A stretch of 64,000 nucleotides of DNA from Flavobacterium panici. Lineage in GTDB: Bacteria; Bacteroidota; Bacteroidia; Flavobacteriales; Flavobacteriaceae. Below are positions 24,958-35,400 of the stretch, in pieces (position 1 is the stretch's first letter; every line of letters begins with the position of its first letter). The stretch spans positions 225,219-289,218 of the forward strand of contig NZ_CAIJDE010000029.1 of NCBI RefSeq assembly GCF_903819335.1, in the 5' to 3' direction. The notes beneath the pieces were generated by a model, which saw only the letters and a program-made list of their open reading frames with translations, searched no databases and had not been told where the DNA came from. The position numbers were made by a program, and so were the translations under genes.

Positions 24958-27378
24958 CTATTTTACATTAATCGTAACCTCAACTGGTTTTAACCATTGA
25001 CTTGTAAAAGTTACTTTAATTGGCTGTGCTTCTCCTGTCGCCTCAATATAAGCTGCAATATGCCCGTGAAATACACGCTGTACATTATCTGTATAATCTG
25101 TCATGTCGCTGTTATTTCCTGCTTCAAGTCCTAATAAAGTTCCCGGGCCGCTTATTGTGCAAGTCACTTCGTTATCTGAAAGCATTACTGGCAAGCCGTT
25201 TTGATCTTTTACCTGAACCATTATTTTAGCAACGCCTTTGTCTTTAGAAATCGTGATATTTTTATCGGCAATGGTTAATTCAACTGGCTGCTGTGTTGAT
25301 GTAATAGCATATCTGCTTACTTCTTTTTCATTTTTATCTAAACCAATTACTTCTAATTTTCCTGAAGCAAAAGGAATATCCCAATAGATAATTCCGGTTT
25401 TCTCGTCGTATAGTTTGGTTTCGCCAACTACTTTTCCGTTTAGTTCTAAGCGTGCTTTTGCAGCATTGGTATAACAAACTACACGAATTTTTTCTCCTTG
25501 ATTGTAATTCCAAATTGCCCATGCATCTTTAGAAATATCTTTTTCGTTTTTTAACGGATAAGTTCCAATATATGCCATTGGTTTATCTGACCACAATGAC
25601 TGGCGGAAATATCCTCTTGGTTTGATAATGCCCGCAAAATCAACTAATCCAGAATAAAATCCTCTTGAAGGCCATCTTCCTGATTCTCCTAAATAATCAA
25701 TTCCTGTCCATAAAAACTGTCCGAAAATATGTTTGTTGTTTTTTACGGCAAGCCAAGGTTCCATATCATGTACATTTTCACTTCCGAAAATGACTCTGTT
25801 TGGATATTTTTCGTGATCTGATTGGTATTTGCTTTCTGTATAATTGTATCCTGTAATGTCTAAAGCGCCCGGATATTCTGTTTCGTTTGACATTGCAACT
25901 CCTGCTAATCCGGCAGTTGTTGGGCGTGATTTGTCATACTTTTTTACTGCGGCAACTAAACGTTTTGCAATGGCTCCAAGACGCATCGCATCTGGTGCAT
26001 CTTTTTTGTAACCGCCGTAAGCTGCCTGTCCAAAACCATCTTTTCCTTTGTCTAAAACCGGATGCGAATATGGATCGTTTGGATAATCTACTTCGTTACC
26101 AATACTCCATCCAAAAACAGATAAATGATTTCTGTCTCTACGAACAAAATCTTCTAAATCTTTTTCTCCATATTCTGCAAAAATATCAAACGAACCTTCA
26201 AATCCCGGAGTTCCATAATTCCAGCCTTCCAGCCATTTGCGTTTTGGGAATTCCCATTCGTCATAAGCTTCGTTTAAAACCAAAATTCCTAATTCATCAC
26301 AAAGTTCATAGAAAACCGGCGCTTGTGGATTATGGCTTGTACGGATTGCATTTACACCAATTTCTTTAAGTGTTTTTAATCTGGTTTCCCAAACTTCACG
26401 AGGAACTGCCGAGCCTAAAACTCCAGCATCGTGATGCAGACAAACGCCTTTCATTTTCATCCATTTTCCGTTTAAGGCAAAACCATTGTTTGGATCGAAA
26501 GTAAAAGTTCTAAAACCTGTTTTTGTTATGGTTTGATCGATTTGTTTACCCTCTTTTAAAACGATTGTTTTAAGCTGATATAAATTCGGGTTTTCTAAAT
26601 CCCATATTTGAGGATTTTTTACGCTCAATTTAGTTGAAACTTTTCCGTTTTGATTGGCTGTAACTTCCACTTTAGAAGAAGATTTTGCAACCGATTTTCC
26701 TTCTTTTGAAATCAATTCATTTACAATAGTAAGACTTGATTTTGCTTTTGAATCGTTTTCTACATCAACCTCAACATTTAAAGTTCCTGTTCCGTTTTTT
26801 ACTTCCGGATAAGCATAAACTCCCCATTGCCCAATATGAACCGGATTTGCATATACCAAATAAACATCTCTGTAAATTCCTGAGCCTGTGTACCATCTTG
26901 AATCGGCACTTTGACTGTGGTCTACTCGAACAGAAATTGTATTTTCTCCTCCAAATTTTACATATTGTGTAGCATCATAAGCAAAAGAAATATATCCGTT
27001 TGGACGTTTTCCTAACGAATGTCCGTTGATGAAAACTTCACTTCTGTTATAAACGCCTTCAAAATATAAATAGACTTTTTCGCCGCTTTTGCTTTGCGGA
27101 ATAGTTACTGATTTTCTGTACCAGCCAATTCCGCCCGGCAAATATCCTGTACAGCTTGCCAGCGTTGGACTCAATTGTCCTTTTACGCTCCAGTCGTGCG
27201 GAACGTTTACAGATTGCCATTTACTATCGTCAAAGGCTGTATTTTTTGCATCCGGAGTTTCCTGAAGATTAAATTTCCAGTTGTCATTGATTTTTTGTGA
27301 ATCTCCAAATGATATCTGGCTAAATGCCGATATACACGAGAAGAGAAGTACGGGTAATAAGTTTTTTTTTGTAAACAT
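24958..27378 (-). CDS. GH2 beta-galactosidase
   Basis: This secreted 806-residue protein (signal peptide ending ISAFSQ, about 21) has the sugar-binding domain (NVPHDWSVKGQL ... RWYTGSGIYRDVYL), an Ig-like domain, and a TIM barrel with GVNAIRTSHNPQAPVFYELCDELG. The acid/base Glu is E429 in GWSIGNEVDYP and the nucleophile is E534 in FGSENVHD. Beyond the barrel are further Ig-like domains: a DUF4982-like part (EKIRVVCYTNAAKARLELNG) and a C-terminal part with KVQVKDQNG-type strands. This architecture is common in PUL beta-galactosidases. It would trim beta-linked galactose, consistent with GH27 and GH43 in the same operon. Confidence 0.92.
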   Translation of the reverse strand: MFTKKNLLPVLLFSCISAFSQISFGDSQKINDNWKFNLQETPDAKNTAFDDSKWQSVNVPHDWSVKGQLSPTLASCTGYLPGGIGWYRKSVTIPQSKSGEKVYLYFEGVYNRSEVFINGHSLGKRPNGYISFAYDATQYVKFGGENTISVRVDHSQSADSRWYTGSGIYRDVYLVYANPVHIGQWGVYAYPEVKNGTGTLNVEVDVENDSKAKSSLTIVNELISKEGKSVAKSSSKVEVTANQNGKVSTKLSVKNPQIWDLENPNLYQLKTIVLKEGKQIDQTITKTGFRTFTFDPNNGFALNGKWMKMKGVCLHHDAGVLGSAVPREVWETRLKTLKEIGVNAIRTSHNPQAPVFYELCDELGILVLNEAYDEWEFPKRKWLEGWNYGTPGFEGSFDIFAEYGEKDLEDFVRRDRNHLSVFGWSIGNEVDYPNDPYSHPVLDKGKDGFGQAAYGGYKKDAPDAMRLGAIAKRLVAAVKKYDKSRPTTAGLAGVAMSNETEYPGALDITGYNYTESKYQSDHEKYPNRVIFGSENVHDMEPWLAVKNNKHIFGQFLWTGIDYLGESGRWPSRGFYSGLVDFAGIIKPRGYFRQSLWSDKPMAYIGTYPLKNEKDISKDAWAIWNYNQGEKIRVVCYTNAAKARLELNGKVVGETKLYDEKTGIIYWDIPFASGKLEVIGLDKNEKEVSRYAITSTQQPVELTIADKNITISKDKGVAKIMVQVKDQNGLPVMLSDNEVTCTISGPGTLLGLEAGNNSDMTDYTDNVQRVFHGHIAAYIEATGEAQPIKVTFTSQWLKPVEVTINVK

Positions 27379-27395
27379 TTTTTTTAGTTAATTTT

Positions 27396-27452
27396 TGTTT
27401 CAGGTTTCAAGTTTCAAGTTCCTCGCTAACGTGAAACCTGAAACTTGAAACT
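27396..27452. repeat. TTTCAGGTTTCAAG inverted repeat
   Basis: TTTCAGGTTTCAAGTTTCAAG followed by CGTGAAACCTGAAACTTGAAAC forms an imperfect hairpin made of repeated GAAAC(C/T)T units. It lies just after the out-of-frame end of the GH30 gene, and before the GH2 gene. Confidence 0.65.
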
Positions 27453-27462
27453 AACTTTATTT

Positions 27463-27593
27463 TTATTGAAATTCTCCCACAAATGTCACTACAGACCTTG
27501 CGGGGATTTCTAAATCATTAATTTTCTGAGTTGCTGCTCTTTTTAGGTTTGAATTTTCAGCCGTTATGTATGGTGTGAATTCGTTGTTTTTTT
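27463..27593 (-). other. Out-of-frame C-terminal remainder of the GH30 gene
   Basis: Seven T at 27587-27593 (seven A on the coding strand) mark a frameshift. Removing one base lets the GH30 frame continue as LKNNEFTPYITAENSN, then EIPARSVVTFVGEFQ, and stop at 27463-27465. The paralogue's C-terminus has the same pattern (TPYTTSETLSLKK ... EIPARAVVTYVG), so this stretch is the natural end of the enzyme. Confidence 0.9.
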
Positions 27594-29047
27594 AGGGTTC
27601 CTTTTGATAAATTGAACTTGTATTTTTGGGGAGATTTTCCACAGTTCACTGCAACTACAATTAGCTTTTTATTGGCTATATCTTTATAAGCGGTTAACAT
27701 TACATCATTTGCGGCATCTAATTCGTTTTGGTTTGGAACGTCAATTCTCTGCATTCCCGGACGAACGAAAAGCGAATAATTTCCTAAAGCCCAAAGCAGT
27801 TTTGAATCGTGAAATTCTCCATCGCTTCTAACATAATTAGGTTCGGTTCCTCCGTTGCTTTTTCCATCGTCCAGGTAAATTAGGCCGTCTTTATAATCAA
27901 CTCTGGTAATTGATGTCCACCATTGCCATGAAGCGGCGTTGGCAACTGCAATATCGTTGTGAATTAAACGTGCAACGAATAAAGCGGTCTGCATTCCTAA
28001 ATCTCTGCCTCCGCCTGAACCGCCTGGAATTTCGGCTTCTCCCGGATTTTCTAAAATACAGTATTCAGACTGCCAGTATTTTAATCCCGGATTTTGTTTG
28101 ATATTGGCAGCGATTAGTTTTCGACTTAAAACTTGTTTTTCAACAGGCCACGTTGTAAAATAACTGTGTCCTAAAATGACATTTTTTACATTTGAGAATT
28201 TGGAAATATTCGTTTTGTTTTTTCCAAAGAAATAATCAATTTGATTGTCTCTGTTTTCGGCATTTACATTTTCATATAAATAATTGATTTGGGCGGCTTC
28301 GGCAATTACAATTTCGGTACTCATTTTATTGGCTTTGAGTTTTTCAGAAAGTGATTTGGTCAAAGCATAAATTTCGTTGTTTGTAGCCGGAGTTCCTTCC
28401 TGACTGTTTTTGTCTCCGTTATTTGGCATCCATTCCCATTGCGGTTCGTTTATTGGACTTATATAATCGAATTTGATTCCTTCTTTTTTCTCTAATCCCT
28501 GAATACTTTGAACTAAGAAATCGGCAAATTTTGGAATTGCTCCATCTTTTAGATTCAGTTTATTCTTTTGGGATGCAAAAGATAATCCGTTGTTTGTCAT
28601 CGAAACCGGCGGACTATTTGTAAAAATCAGGAATTTATCGACACCTCGTTTTTTTGCTGCTTGCAGAAACCATCTTTGTCCTTCTTGTTTGGAGAAATCG
28701 TAAGTTCCGTCGGCATTTAGGAAACATTCGCTTCTTCTCCATTCGTCAGAAACCTTACTGTTTTCGCCTTGTTCTGTACTTCCGGCACCAAGGTTAAACC
28801 TCCAGATGGAAAGCCCTATTCCTTTTGGATTTCCGTCTGCATCAATTTCTTTGCTGAAAAGTAAATCGGCGATGGCATTCTTTTTTTGATCCGGCCAATT
28901 TTTACCCACAAACTGAGTTCTCCAGGCATCAGAACCTCCAAAACCGTCCATGGTTTGTACAACATTATCTGTGCTGATGATAGCAGTTCGCTGTGCAAAT
29001 GACAGCGAACTTGTTATCAATAAAAGCGAGATATATATTTTTCTCAT
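27557..29047 (-). CDS. GH30 family glycoside hydrolase, C-terminus lost by frameshift
   Basis: As written the gene encodes 496 residues with a signal peptide (SLSFAQ). The GH30 barrel is complete: MDGFGGSDAWRTQFVGKNW, the acid/base Glu E201 in SPINEPQWEW and the nucleophile E328 in WQSEYCIL. The last 10 residues (QRIHTIHNG) are wrong-frame: one extra A in a run of seven causes an early stop, and about 35 residues of the C-terminal beta domain are lost. Restored length would be 527, close to the paralogue upstream. GH30 acts on beta-glycans (beta-1,6-galactan, xylan, glucosides); the subfamily is not decided here. Beta-1,6-galactan would suit the other operon enzymes. Confidence 0.88.
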   Translation of the reverse strand: MRKIYISLLLITSSLSFAQRTAIISTDNVVQTMDGFGGSDAWRTQFVGKNWPDQKKNAIADLLFSKEIDADGNPKGIGLSIWRFNLGAGSTEQGENSKVSDEWRRSECFLNADGTYDFSKQEGQRWFLQAAKKRGVDKFLIFTNSPPVSMTNNGLSFASQKNKLNLKDGAIPKFADFLVQSIQGLEKKEGIKFDYISPINEPQWEWMPNNGDKNSQEGTPATNNEIYALTKSLSEKLKANKMSTEIVIAEAAQINYLYENVNAENRDNQIDYFFGKNKTNISKFSNVKNVILGHSYFTTWPVEKQVLSRKLIAANIKQNPGLKYWQSEYCILENPGEAEIPGGSGGGRDLGMQTALFVARLIHNDIAVANAASWQWWTSITRVDYKDGLIYLDDGKSNGGTEPNYVRSDGEFHDSKLLWALGNYSLFVRPGMQRIDVPNQNELDAANDVMLTAYKDIANKKLIVVAVNCGKSPQKYKFNLSKGTLKKQRIHTIHNG

Positions 29048-29086
29048 TTTTTTTATTTTTCTTATTGTCGCATTTTTTACCGCTTA

Positions 29087-29190
29087 GTTTGTCATTCCGA
29101 GGAACGAGGAATCGCACGCGTAACCACACAGTGATAACCAATCTTTGTAGATTCTCTAGTGCGATTTCTCCTTACGTCGAAATGACAAAA
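29087..29190. repeat. Palindromic GTCATTTCGA repeat, copy 2
   Basis: AGTTTGTCATTCCGAGGAAC ... GTGCGATTTCTCCTTACGTC then GAAATGACAAA, with CAATCTTTGTAGATTCTCTAGT in the centre. It separates the two GH30 genes within the operon. Confidence 0.85.
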
Positions 29191-29219
29191 ATTTCGAATA
29201 ACAGGGATGCGTAAATATC

Positions 29220-30857
29220 TTACTTATAACTTCCAACGTAGGTAACTACCGCCCTCGCAGGAATCTCAAAACTCGCCGCATCAACAGCAGTTCCTTTTTT
29301 CAGGCTTAAAGTTTCAGAAGTTGTATAAGGCGTTAATTTGTTATCAGTTAAAGCTCCTCCGGCAAGATTTAATTTATAGGCTTTCGCCGATTTGCTGATG
29401 TTAACGGCAACAACAACGAGCTTTTTATTTGCTGCGTCTTTATATGCGGTTACCATTACATCATTCACGGAAGTGGCATTATCTACACTCGGAATTTGGA
29501 CTCTAACCATTCCCGGTTTTACGAAGAATGAAAAATTTCCTAATGCCCAAAGTGTTTTTGAATCTCTGATATAACCATCGTTTTTGCAATAATCTGAGTT
29601 TCCGGCTCCGTTGCTTGCGCCATCGTCTACGTGAATTAAACCGTCTTTGTAATCGCCTCGGCTAATAGCTGTCCACCATTGCCATGACGTAACGCCTCCA
29701 ACTGCAATATCTGTATTGATGATTCTTGCTGTCCAAAGTGCTAAAGACATTCCTAAATCTCTTCCTGCTCCTGCTCCGCCCGGTAATTCTGAAGTTCCCG
29801 GACTTTCCAGAACGCAATATTCAGACGACCAAAGACTGATGTTTCCTGCTCCCTGAATTCTTGACGCTGCTAATTGTCTTGACGAAACCATTTCGTTTAA
29901 AGGCCATGCCTGCCAGTAACTGTGTGCCGAAATAGTTTTCTTTACATTGCTTAATCCGCTGATTTTTTTAGCTGAATTGGCTCCAAAGAAATAATCAACT
30001 TGGTTGGATCTGCTTTCTTTACCCGAAACTGTTTTATACAACGGTTCATAAGCTCCAGCTTCGCCCACTACGATTTGTGCTTCAACTCCTTTTGATTGTA
30101 ATTTTGGAGATAAAACATTTACGAAGTTGTAAATGTTAGCGTTTGTCGCCGGAGAACCTTCCTGATTTGTTCCGTCCCATTCGTATTGCGGTTCGTTGAA
30201 CGGACTTACATAATCGATTGTTAAACCTTGCTCTGTTTTTAGTTTATCTAAAGCGTTTGCCCAGAAATCAGCCAAATCCGGCATTTTTCCATCTTTTAAA
30301 TTGTAAAATTCTTTGATGGTGGCGTGTGCTTTTCCGTTTTGAGTTAAATAAACCGGAGCACTATTGGCGAAAGCCAATAATTTTTCGACACCGCGTTCTC
30401 TGGCTGCTTTCATAAACCAAACCTGTCCGGCTTGTTTGTTCATGTTATAATTTACTCCATCTGTTGTAAAACATTCTGTACGTCTCCATTCGTCGTTAAT
30501 ATCGCTGGCATCGCCTTGTTCTGAACTTCCTGCTCCCAGATTGAAACGCCATAATGATAATCCAATTCCTTTTGGGTTTCCGTCGGCATCAAAATCTTTG
30601 CTAAATAATAAATCGGCAATTTTGTTTCTTTTGTCTGAAGGCCAGTTTTTCCCAATAAAGTTACACTGCCACGCATCAGAAGCTCCAAAGCTTTCCATTG
30701 TCTGCAAAGGCATATCCAGATTTACCTTTAATTCTGCCGTACCAGATTCTGAATTTGAATCTCCGTTGTTTTCAGAATCGCAGCTTACTAATAAAGTGCT
30801 GGCGAAAAGCAAGCCTGCACACAGCAGACTTACTTTATTGTTATTTAAAAACTTCAT
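29220..30857 (-). CDS. GH30 family glycoside hydrolase, lipoprotein
   Basis: This 545-residue protein starts with a lipoprotein signal (LLVSCDSEN, Cys near 26) and a Ser/Asn-rich linker. The GH30 barrel follows (METMESFGASDAWQ-like start, FIGKNWPSDKRNKIADLLFS), with the acid/base E222 in SPFNEPQYEW and nucleophile E346 in LWSSEYCVLES. The C-terminal beta domain is intact (LTPYTTSETLSLKK ... EIPARAVVTYVGSYK). It begins 1 base after the susD stop. The lipid anchor suggests the cell surface, where it could make the first cuts, while the unanchored paralogue may work in the periplasm. Subfamily and substrate are not certain. Confidence 0.9.
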   Translation of the reverse strand: MKFLNNNKVSLLCAGLLFASTLLVSCDSENNGDSNSESGTAELKVNLDMPLQTMESFGASDAWQCNFIGKNWPSDKRNKIADLLFSKDFDADGNPKGIGLSLWRFNLGAGSSEQGDASDINDEWRRTECFTTDGVNYNMNKQAGQVWFMKAARERGVEKLLAFANSAPVYLTQNGKAHATIKEFYNLKDGKMPDLADFWANALDKLKTEQGLTIDYVSPFNEPQYEWDGTNQEGSPATNANIYNFVNVLSPKLQSKGVEAQIVVGEAGAYEPLYKTVSGKESRSNQVDYFFGANSAKKISGLSNVKKTISAHSYWQAWPLNEMVSSRQLAASRIQGAGNISLWSSEYCVLESPGTSELPGGAGAGRDLGMSLALWTARIINTDIAVGGVTSWQWWTAISRGDYKDGLIHVDDGASNGAGNSDYCKNDGYIRDSKTLWALGNFSFFVKPGMVRVQIPSVDNATSVNDVMVTAYKDAANKKLVVVAVNISKSAKAYKLNLAGGALTDNKLTPYTTSETLSLKKGTAVDAASFEIPARAVVTYVGSYK

Positions 30858-30858
30858 T

Positions 30859-32460
30859 TTAGTAACCTGGATTTTGAGTGATTAATCCGCCGCTTAAGTC
30901 AATTTCTAACTGTGGTATTGGCCACAATAAATTTTTAGCCGGATTAAAATTGATTCCTTTGTCTTGTGATTCTCTGGTGTTTGTAGTTTCATACGGATCT
31001 GTAGAATTCAGGTTGTACTGAACAAAAGTTCCGTTTGGTCCCATTAAAGATTCAATTACCGGTTTCCCTGTTGTTGGGTCTTTTTCACGACGAATATCAA
31101 ATAAACGTAATCCTTCAAAAGCTAATTCTAAACGACGCTCTTTGTAGATTTGTCTTAAAAGAGTTGGGCCAGAAATTCCAGTTTTTGGCGTTAATTGTAC
31201 ACGTGCTCTAATGATATTAATATCTGCCAATGCATCGCCGCCTGTATGGTAATTGGCTTCTGCTCTTGTCAAATACATTTCTGCCAGACGAATCAACGGA
31301 ATGTTTAATGGTAAGTGTCCGTCTTTTTTATCTAATGCACGACGTGTCGCTATTGGAATATAATATTTACGGCAGATACGTCCTGATTTATTATCGTTTA
31401 AACTGAATTTATGGGTCGGGTTTAAAGTCTCATCTCCATAAGCAGGTTCTCCCCATTTTGTAATGGTGCTTTTGCGACGGATTTCATCATTTTCAGATAA
31501 ATAAGCGTTTTCTAAATCGCTGGTTGGCATACACCATCCCCAGCCATCCAAAACATCCTGAGCATCATTGCTTGGGAAATTTTTCTTGTCTTCACCCCTT
31601 GCTCCGGCTAAAGTTGGTAAAGCGGCTCCTAAACTTTTGTCTTGTACAGATGATGACTGCGCTTCCAAAATTGATTCAATTCCGTTATGATTGTTTACAT
31701 TCCAGATGTTTAAGAAATCAGCTTCTAATTGAAAAGGTCCTTCTGTAATTACTTTGTTGGAATATAATTTGGCATCGGCCCATTTTTCCTGAAATAAAGT
31801 TACACGAGCCAATAATGCGTAAGCAGCCCATTTGTTTATTCTTCCGTCTCTTTTTACTGGAGCGCTTTCTAATCTTGATGCAGCTTCTTTAAGATCGGCT
31901 TCAATTTGAGCGTAAACATCTGCTGCAGAACTGCGCTGTAAATTTAAATCGCCTGTTCCTAAAGATTTTGTGTATAACGGAACTCCGCCAAAAAGGTTTA
32001 CCAATTCGTAGTAACAATAAGCACGAACGAATAATGATTCTCCCATATATTGATTTCTCTGTGCATCAGAAATTGGCGAATTTGCCATTTTCTCTAAACC
32101 AATATTTGCTGACTGAATGGTGTAAAAATGAGCGGTATAAATACTGTTCATATCTCCCATATTATCCGGCGTAATCAGGTATTGCGAACAAGGTCTGTGC
32201 GCGCCGCTGTCCTGTCCTGTGTTACCCATCCAGGCATCATCTGTAGACATTTCGTTGGTAACTCTCGGGGCCGTTAATGTCCACCAGTCTTTTGCTAATA
32301 ACAAACGCTGTGTTAATTCATTAGCATAGTTTTCGCATTCCTGCGCAGTTTGAAAATAGTTTTCTAAAGTCTGCGTTCCTCTTTCTTCTTTTTCGATAAA
32401 ATCGTCACAAGAAACTGTAAATGCAGCTAAAGCTATTATGGATACTAGTATTTTTTTCAT
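30859..32460 (-). CDS. SusD-like surface glycan-binding lipoprotein
   Basis: This 533-residue protein has a lipoprotein signal (FTVSCDDFIE, Cys near 19) and the RagB/SusD fold. Features are MGESLFVRAYCYYELVNLFGG with VPLYTKS, a second helical block (KWAAYALLARVTLFQEKW), and the C-terminal signature YKERRLELAFEGLRLFDIRR with LLWPIPQLEIDL...NPGY. It lies 12 bases after susC, its partner. Sequence similarity to the SusD at 2933 is limited to family motifs, so the two loci bind different glycans. Confidence 0.95.
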   Translation of the reverse strand: MKKILVSIIALAAFTVSCDDFIEKEERGTQTLENYFQTAQECENYANELTQRLLLAKDWWTLTAPRVTNEMSTDDAWMGNTGQDSGAHRPCSQYLITPDNMGDMNSIYTAHFYTIQSANIGLEKMANSPISDAQRNQYMGESLFVRAYCYYELVNLFGGVPLYTKSLGTGDLNLQRSSAADVYAQIEADLKEAASRLESAPVKRDGRINKWAAYALLARVTLFQEKWADAKLYSNKVITEGPFQLEADFLNIWNVNNHNGIESILEAQSSSVQDKSLGAALPTLAGARGEDKKNFPSNDAQDVLDGWGWCMPTSDLENAYLSENDEIRRKSTITKWGEPAYGDETLNPTHKFSLNDNKSGRICRKYYIPIATRRALDKKDGHLPLNIPLIRLAEMYLTRAEANYHTGGDALADINIIRARVQLTPKTGISGPTLLRQIYKERRLELAFEGLRLFDIRREKDPTTGKPVIESLMGPNGTFVQYNLNSTDPYETTNTRESQDKGINFNPAKNLLWPIPQLEIDLSGGLITQNPGY

Positions 32461-32472
32461 GATCGTTTTTTA

Positions 32473-35400
32473 TTAAAATGCAACATTAAGACCCATCAGG
32501 ATTGTTGGCTGTACAGGATAATTCCATCCGCCAAAACCTGATCCTTTTACTCTATCTCCTGTATTAGGATCTCCGCCGGCTACTTCAGGATCAACTCCAG
32601 AGTAGTTTGTCCATGTCCATAAATTTTGTCCGGATAACGAAATTCTCAATTTATCTAAACCAAATTTGTTGTAGAAAGAATATCCTAACTGAAGGTTTTT
32701 CATGCGTACGAAAGAACCATCTTCAACATACAGAGACGAGAATTTTGTGTAGTTCTCATTATTGTCGTCTTTTGATAAACGCGGAATGTAATTTGAAGTT
32801 CCTTCACCGTGCCAGGCCATTTGATCTAATCCGTTTACTTTGTTTGTTAAACTTGCTCCGTTGTATAAATCTGAGATGTTTTGGTTTATGATATCATTTC
32901 CAATACTTGAATAAAAGTTAGCTACTAAATCAAAGTTTTTGTATCCAAAATTCAAATTCAAACCTACATTGTAATCTGCCCACGGAGAACCAATTTTAGT
33001 TCTGTCTTTATCATCCAGTTTTCCATCGCCGTTTACATCTTTAAAACGAATATCTCCTAATTGTGCATACGGCTGTAATTTTGTTCCGTGTTCGTCTGTA
33101 TGAGAATTTAATTCGGTTTGGTTTTGGAATAAACCATCCGCAACATATCCGTAAAAATATCCCGGTTCTTCGCCTTTTACAGTTAAAGTTCTGTTACTTG
33201 CTCCGTATAATTTTTCTCCTTCAGATGACAGAGAAAGCATTTCGACATTTACGGTTGTAAAAGTTAAGTCTACACCATAAGAGAAATCACCTTTTTTATC
33301 TTTATAAGAAATTAATAAATCGATACCGCTTGACTGCATTGAACCTACGTTTGTCCACATGGTAGAAAATCCCGGGAATCCGCTGTAAGTTGGAAATTGT
33401 TTCAGGAACAACATATCGTGTGTTTTCTTTTGGTAGTATTCTAATGACCCTGAAAGTTTGTTTTTCCATAATCCGAAATCAATTCCAAAACTCACATCTT
33501 CAACCGTTTCCCATTTAATATCTTTATTGGCCATTGATGAAGGGTAAGAAGTATCCACAACCTGCCCGTCGATTATATAAAATCCCTGACCAATGTTTGA
33601 CTGATAAACAGCACTTGGTAAATTTTGATTTCCTACTTTACCCCATCCTGCTCTAAATCTTAAATCGCTTAAAACATCTTTTGTAGGTTCCATAAATCCT
33701 TCGTTTAAAATTCTCCATGAAACCGAAGCCGAAGGAAAATTTGCCCATTTGTTATTGGCCATGAATTTTGAAGATCCATCTCGTCTAAATGTTCCTGTGA
33801 AATAATATTTACCATCGTAGTTATAAGAAAAACGTGAGAGATAAGACATTATAGAACTTGACCAGCTGTTTCCGCCGCTGTTACGGTTTTTAGTTGCGGC
33901 ATTTAACTCTCTCATCGAATCTGAGTTATTTGGAACGCCTTCTCCGTAACCCCAAACATCGTTTCCGTTGTATTCTTCCATTGTATTACCAATCATTAAA
34001 GAAGCGTTGTGTTTTCCTGCAAATGTTTTGTTGTAGGTTACCGTATTCTGCCATGTCCAGTCTACATTGTTTGTTGCTCTTCTTTCGATGGTATTGATTT
34101 CCGCTTTTTCGTGTGCGGCATCGATTACGAAATCTGGAGTAAATTTGCTCCAAATTTTATCTCCAACCTCAACAGAAGCCTGTGTACGAATTACTAAACC
34201 TTTTATAGGTTCGTATTGTAAATATCCGTTTGTATTTAAATTGTACTGATCTGTGTAATCATCGTAACGGTTTACGGCTGCAACCGGATTCCATATATAT
34301 GATGGCGAACGTGCATAAATACTGTATTCATTTTCTAATCCTGTTAACTGATCTGCTGGTTTGTAAATTGGCGTAATTGGATCAATTTTATCAAAATCTG
34401 CCCAGTTACCCGGAGCGCCCCAAGTTTCGTAACGAGGGTTTAAAGTGATTCCGGCTGAGAATTTATCTGAGAATTTAAAATCGTTTGCAATTCTCATCGT
34501 TACTCTTTCCCATCCGCCTATTCCGTACATAGACTCTGAGTTATAGTAATTCAGACTTATAGCATAAGTATGTTTGTCTGAACCACCGCTTACTCCAAAA
34601 GAAGCATTCGTTACAGGAGTTCCGGTTTTAATTCCGGCTCTCCACCAGTCTGTTGTTTTGCCTTTGTATTGAGAAGGATTTGGCAGATAATCTGAATAGC
34701 CTGAATTGTTGTAAGCTTTATTCATGATCGTTGCATAACCTTCGGCGTCAGCCATATTATAGGGATTATTCATGATCTGCATACCTGAACTCAAATCAAA
34801 ATTGAATCTTGTTTTTCCAACTTTTCCTTTTTTAGTTGTTATCAAAATAACTCCGTTTGATGCACGAGAACCGTAAATAGCACTTGCAGAAGCATCTTTT
34901 AAAACTTCCATAGATTCAATTTCGTTATTACTTAAGAAATTGATGCTCGTTCCCATTGGGATTCCGTCCACCACATAAAGCGGATCTGTACTTAAGTTTA
35001 CGGTAGAAATTCCACGAATTAAAACTCTTGGCTGCGCGCCCGGACCACCTTGTCCTGTAACCTGAACTCCGGAAACTTTTCCCTGTAATGATTCGGTTAC
35101 GTTACCAACTGTCATGGTTTGTAATTCTTTTCCTTTTATAGAAGAAATTGAACTCGTTACATCGCTCTTTTTTACAGCGGCATAACCTACAACCACAATT
35201 TCATCTAAGGCTTGGCTTGATTCCTGAAGTACGATATTGATCTCGGTTTTATCACCAACTGATACAACTTGAGAAGTAAATCCAACAAATGAAAATTCTA
35301 TTTGTGAATTTTTGTTCGGTACGTTGATTACATAATTACCGTCAAAATCAGTCGCTGCAGATGTTGAAGTTCCTTTTACAATTACGTTTACTCCCGGAAT

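Noticed and set aside
25887..26369. 160-codon plus-strand frame inside the GH2 gene
   Set aside because: It is antisense to the GH2 active-site region, with Leu/His-rich composition typical of a shadow frame.
27580..27600. Programmed -1 ribosomal frameshifting at the A-run of the GH30 gene
   Set aside because: The continuing frame is +1 relative to the first frame, and the run is not in register for an A-AAA-AAC slippery heptamer.
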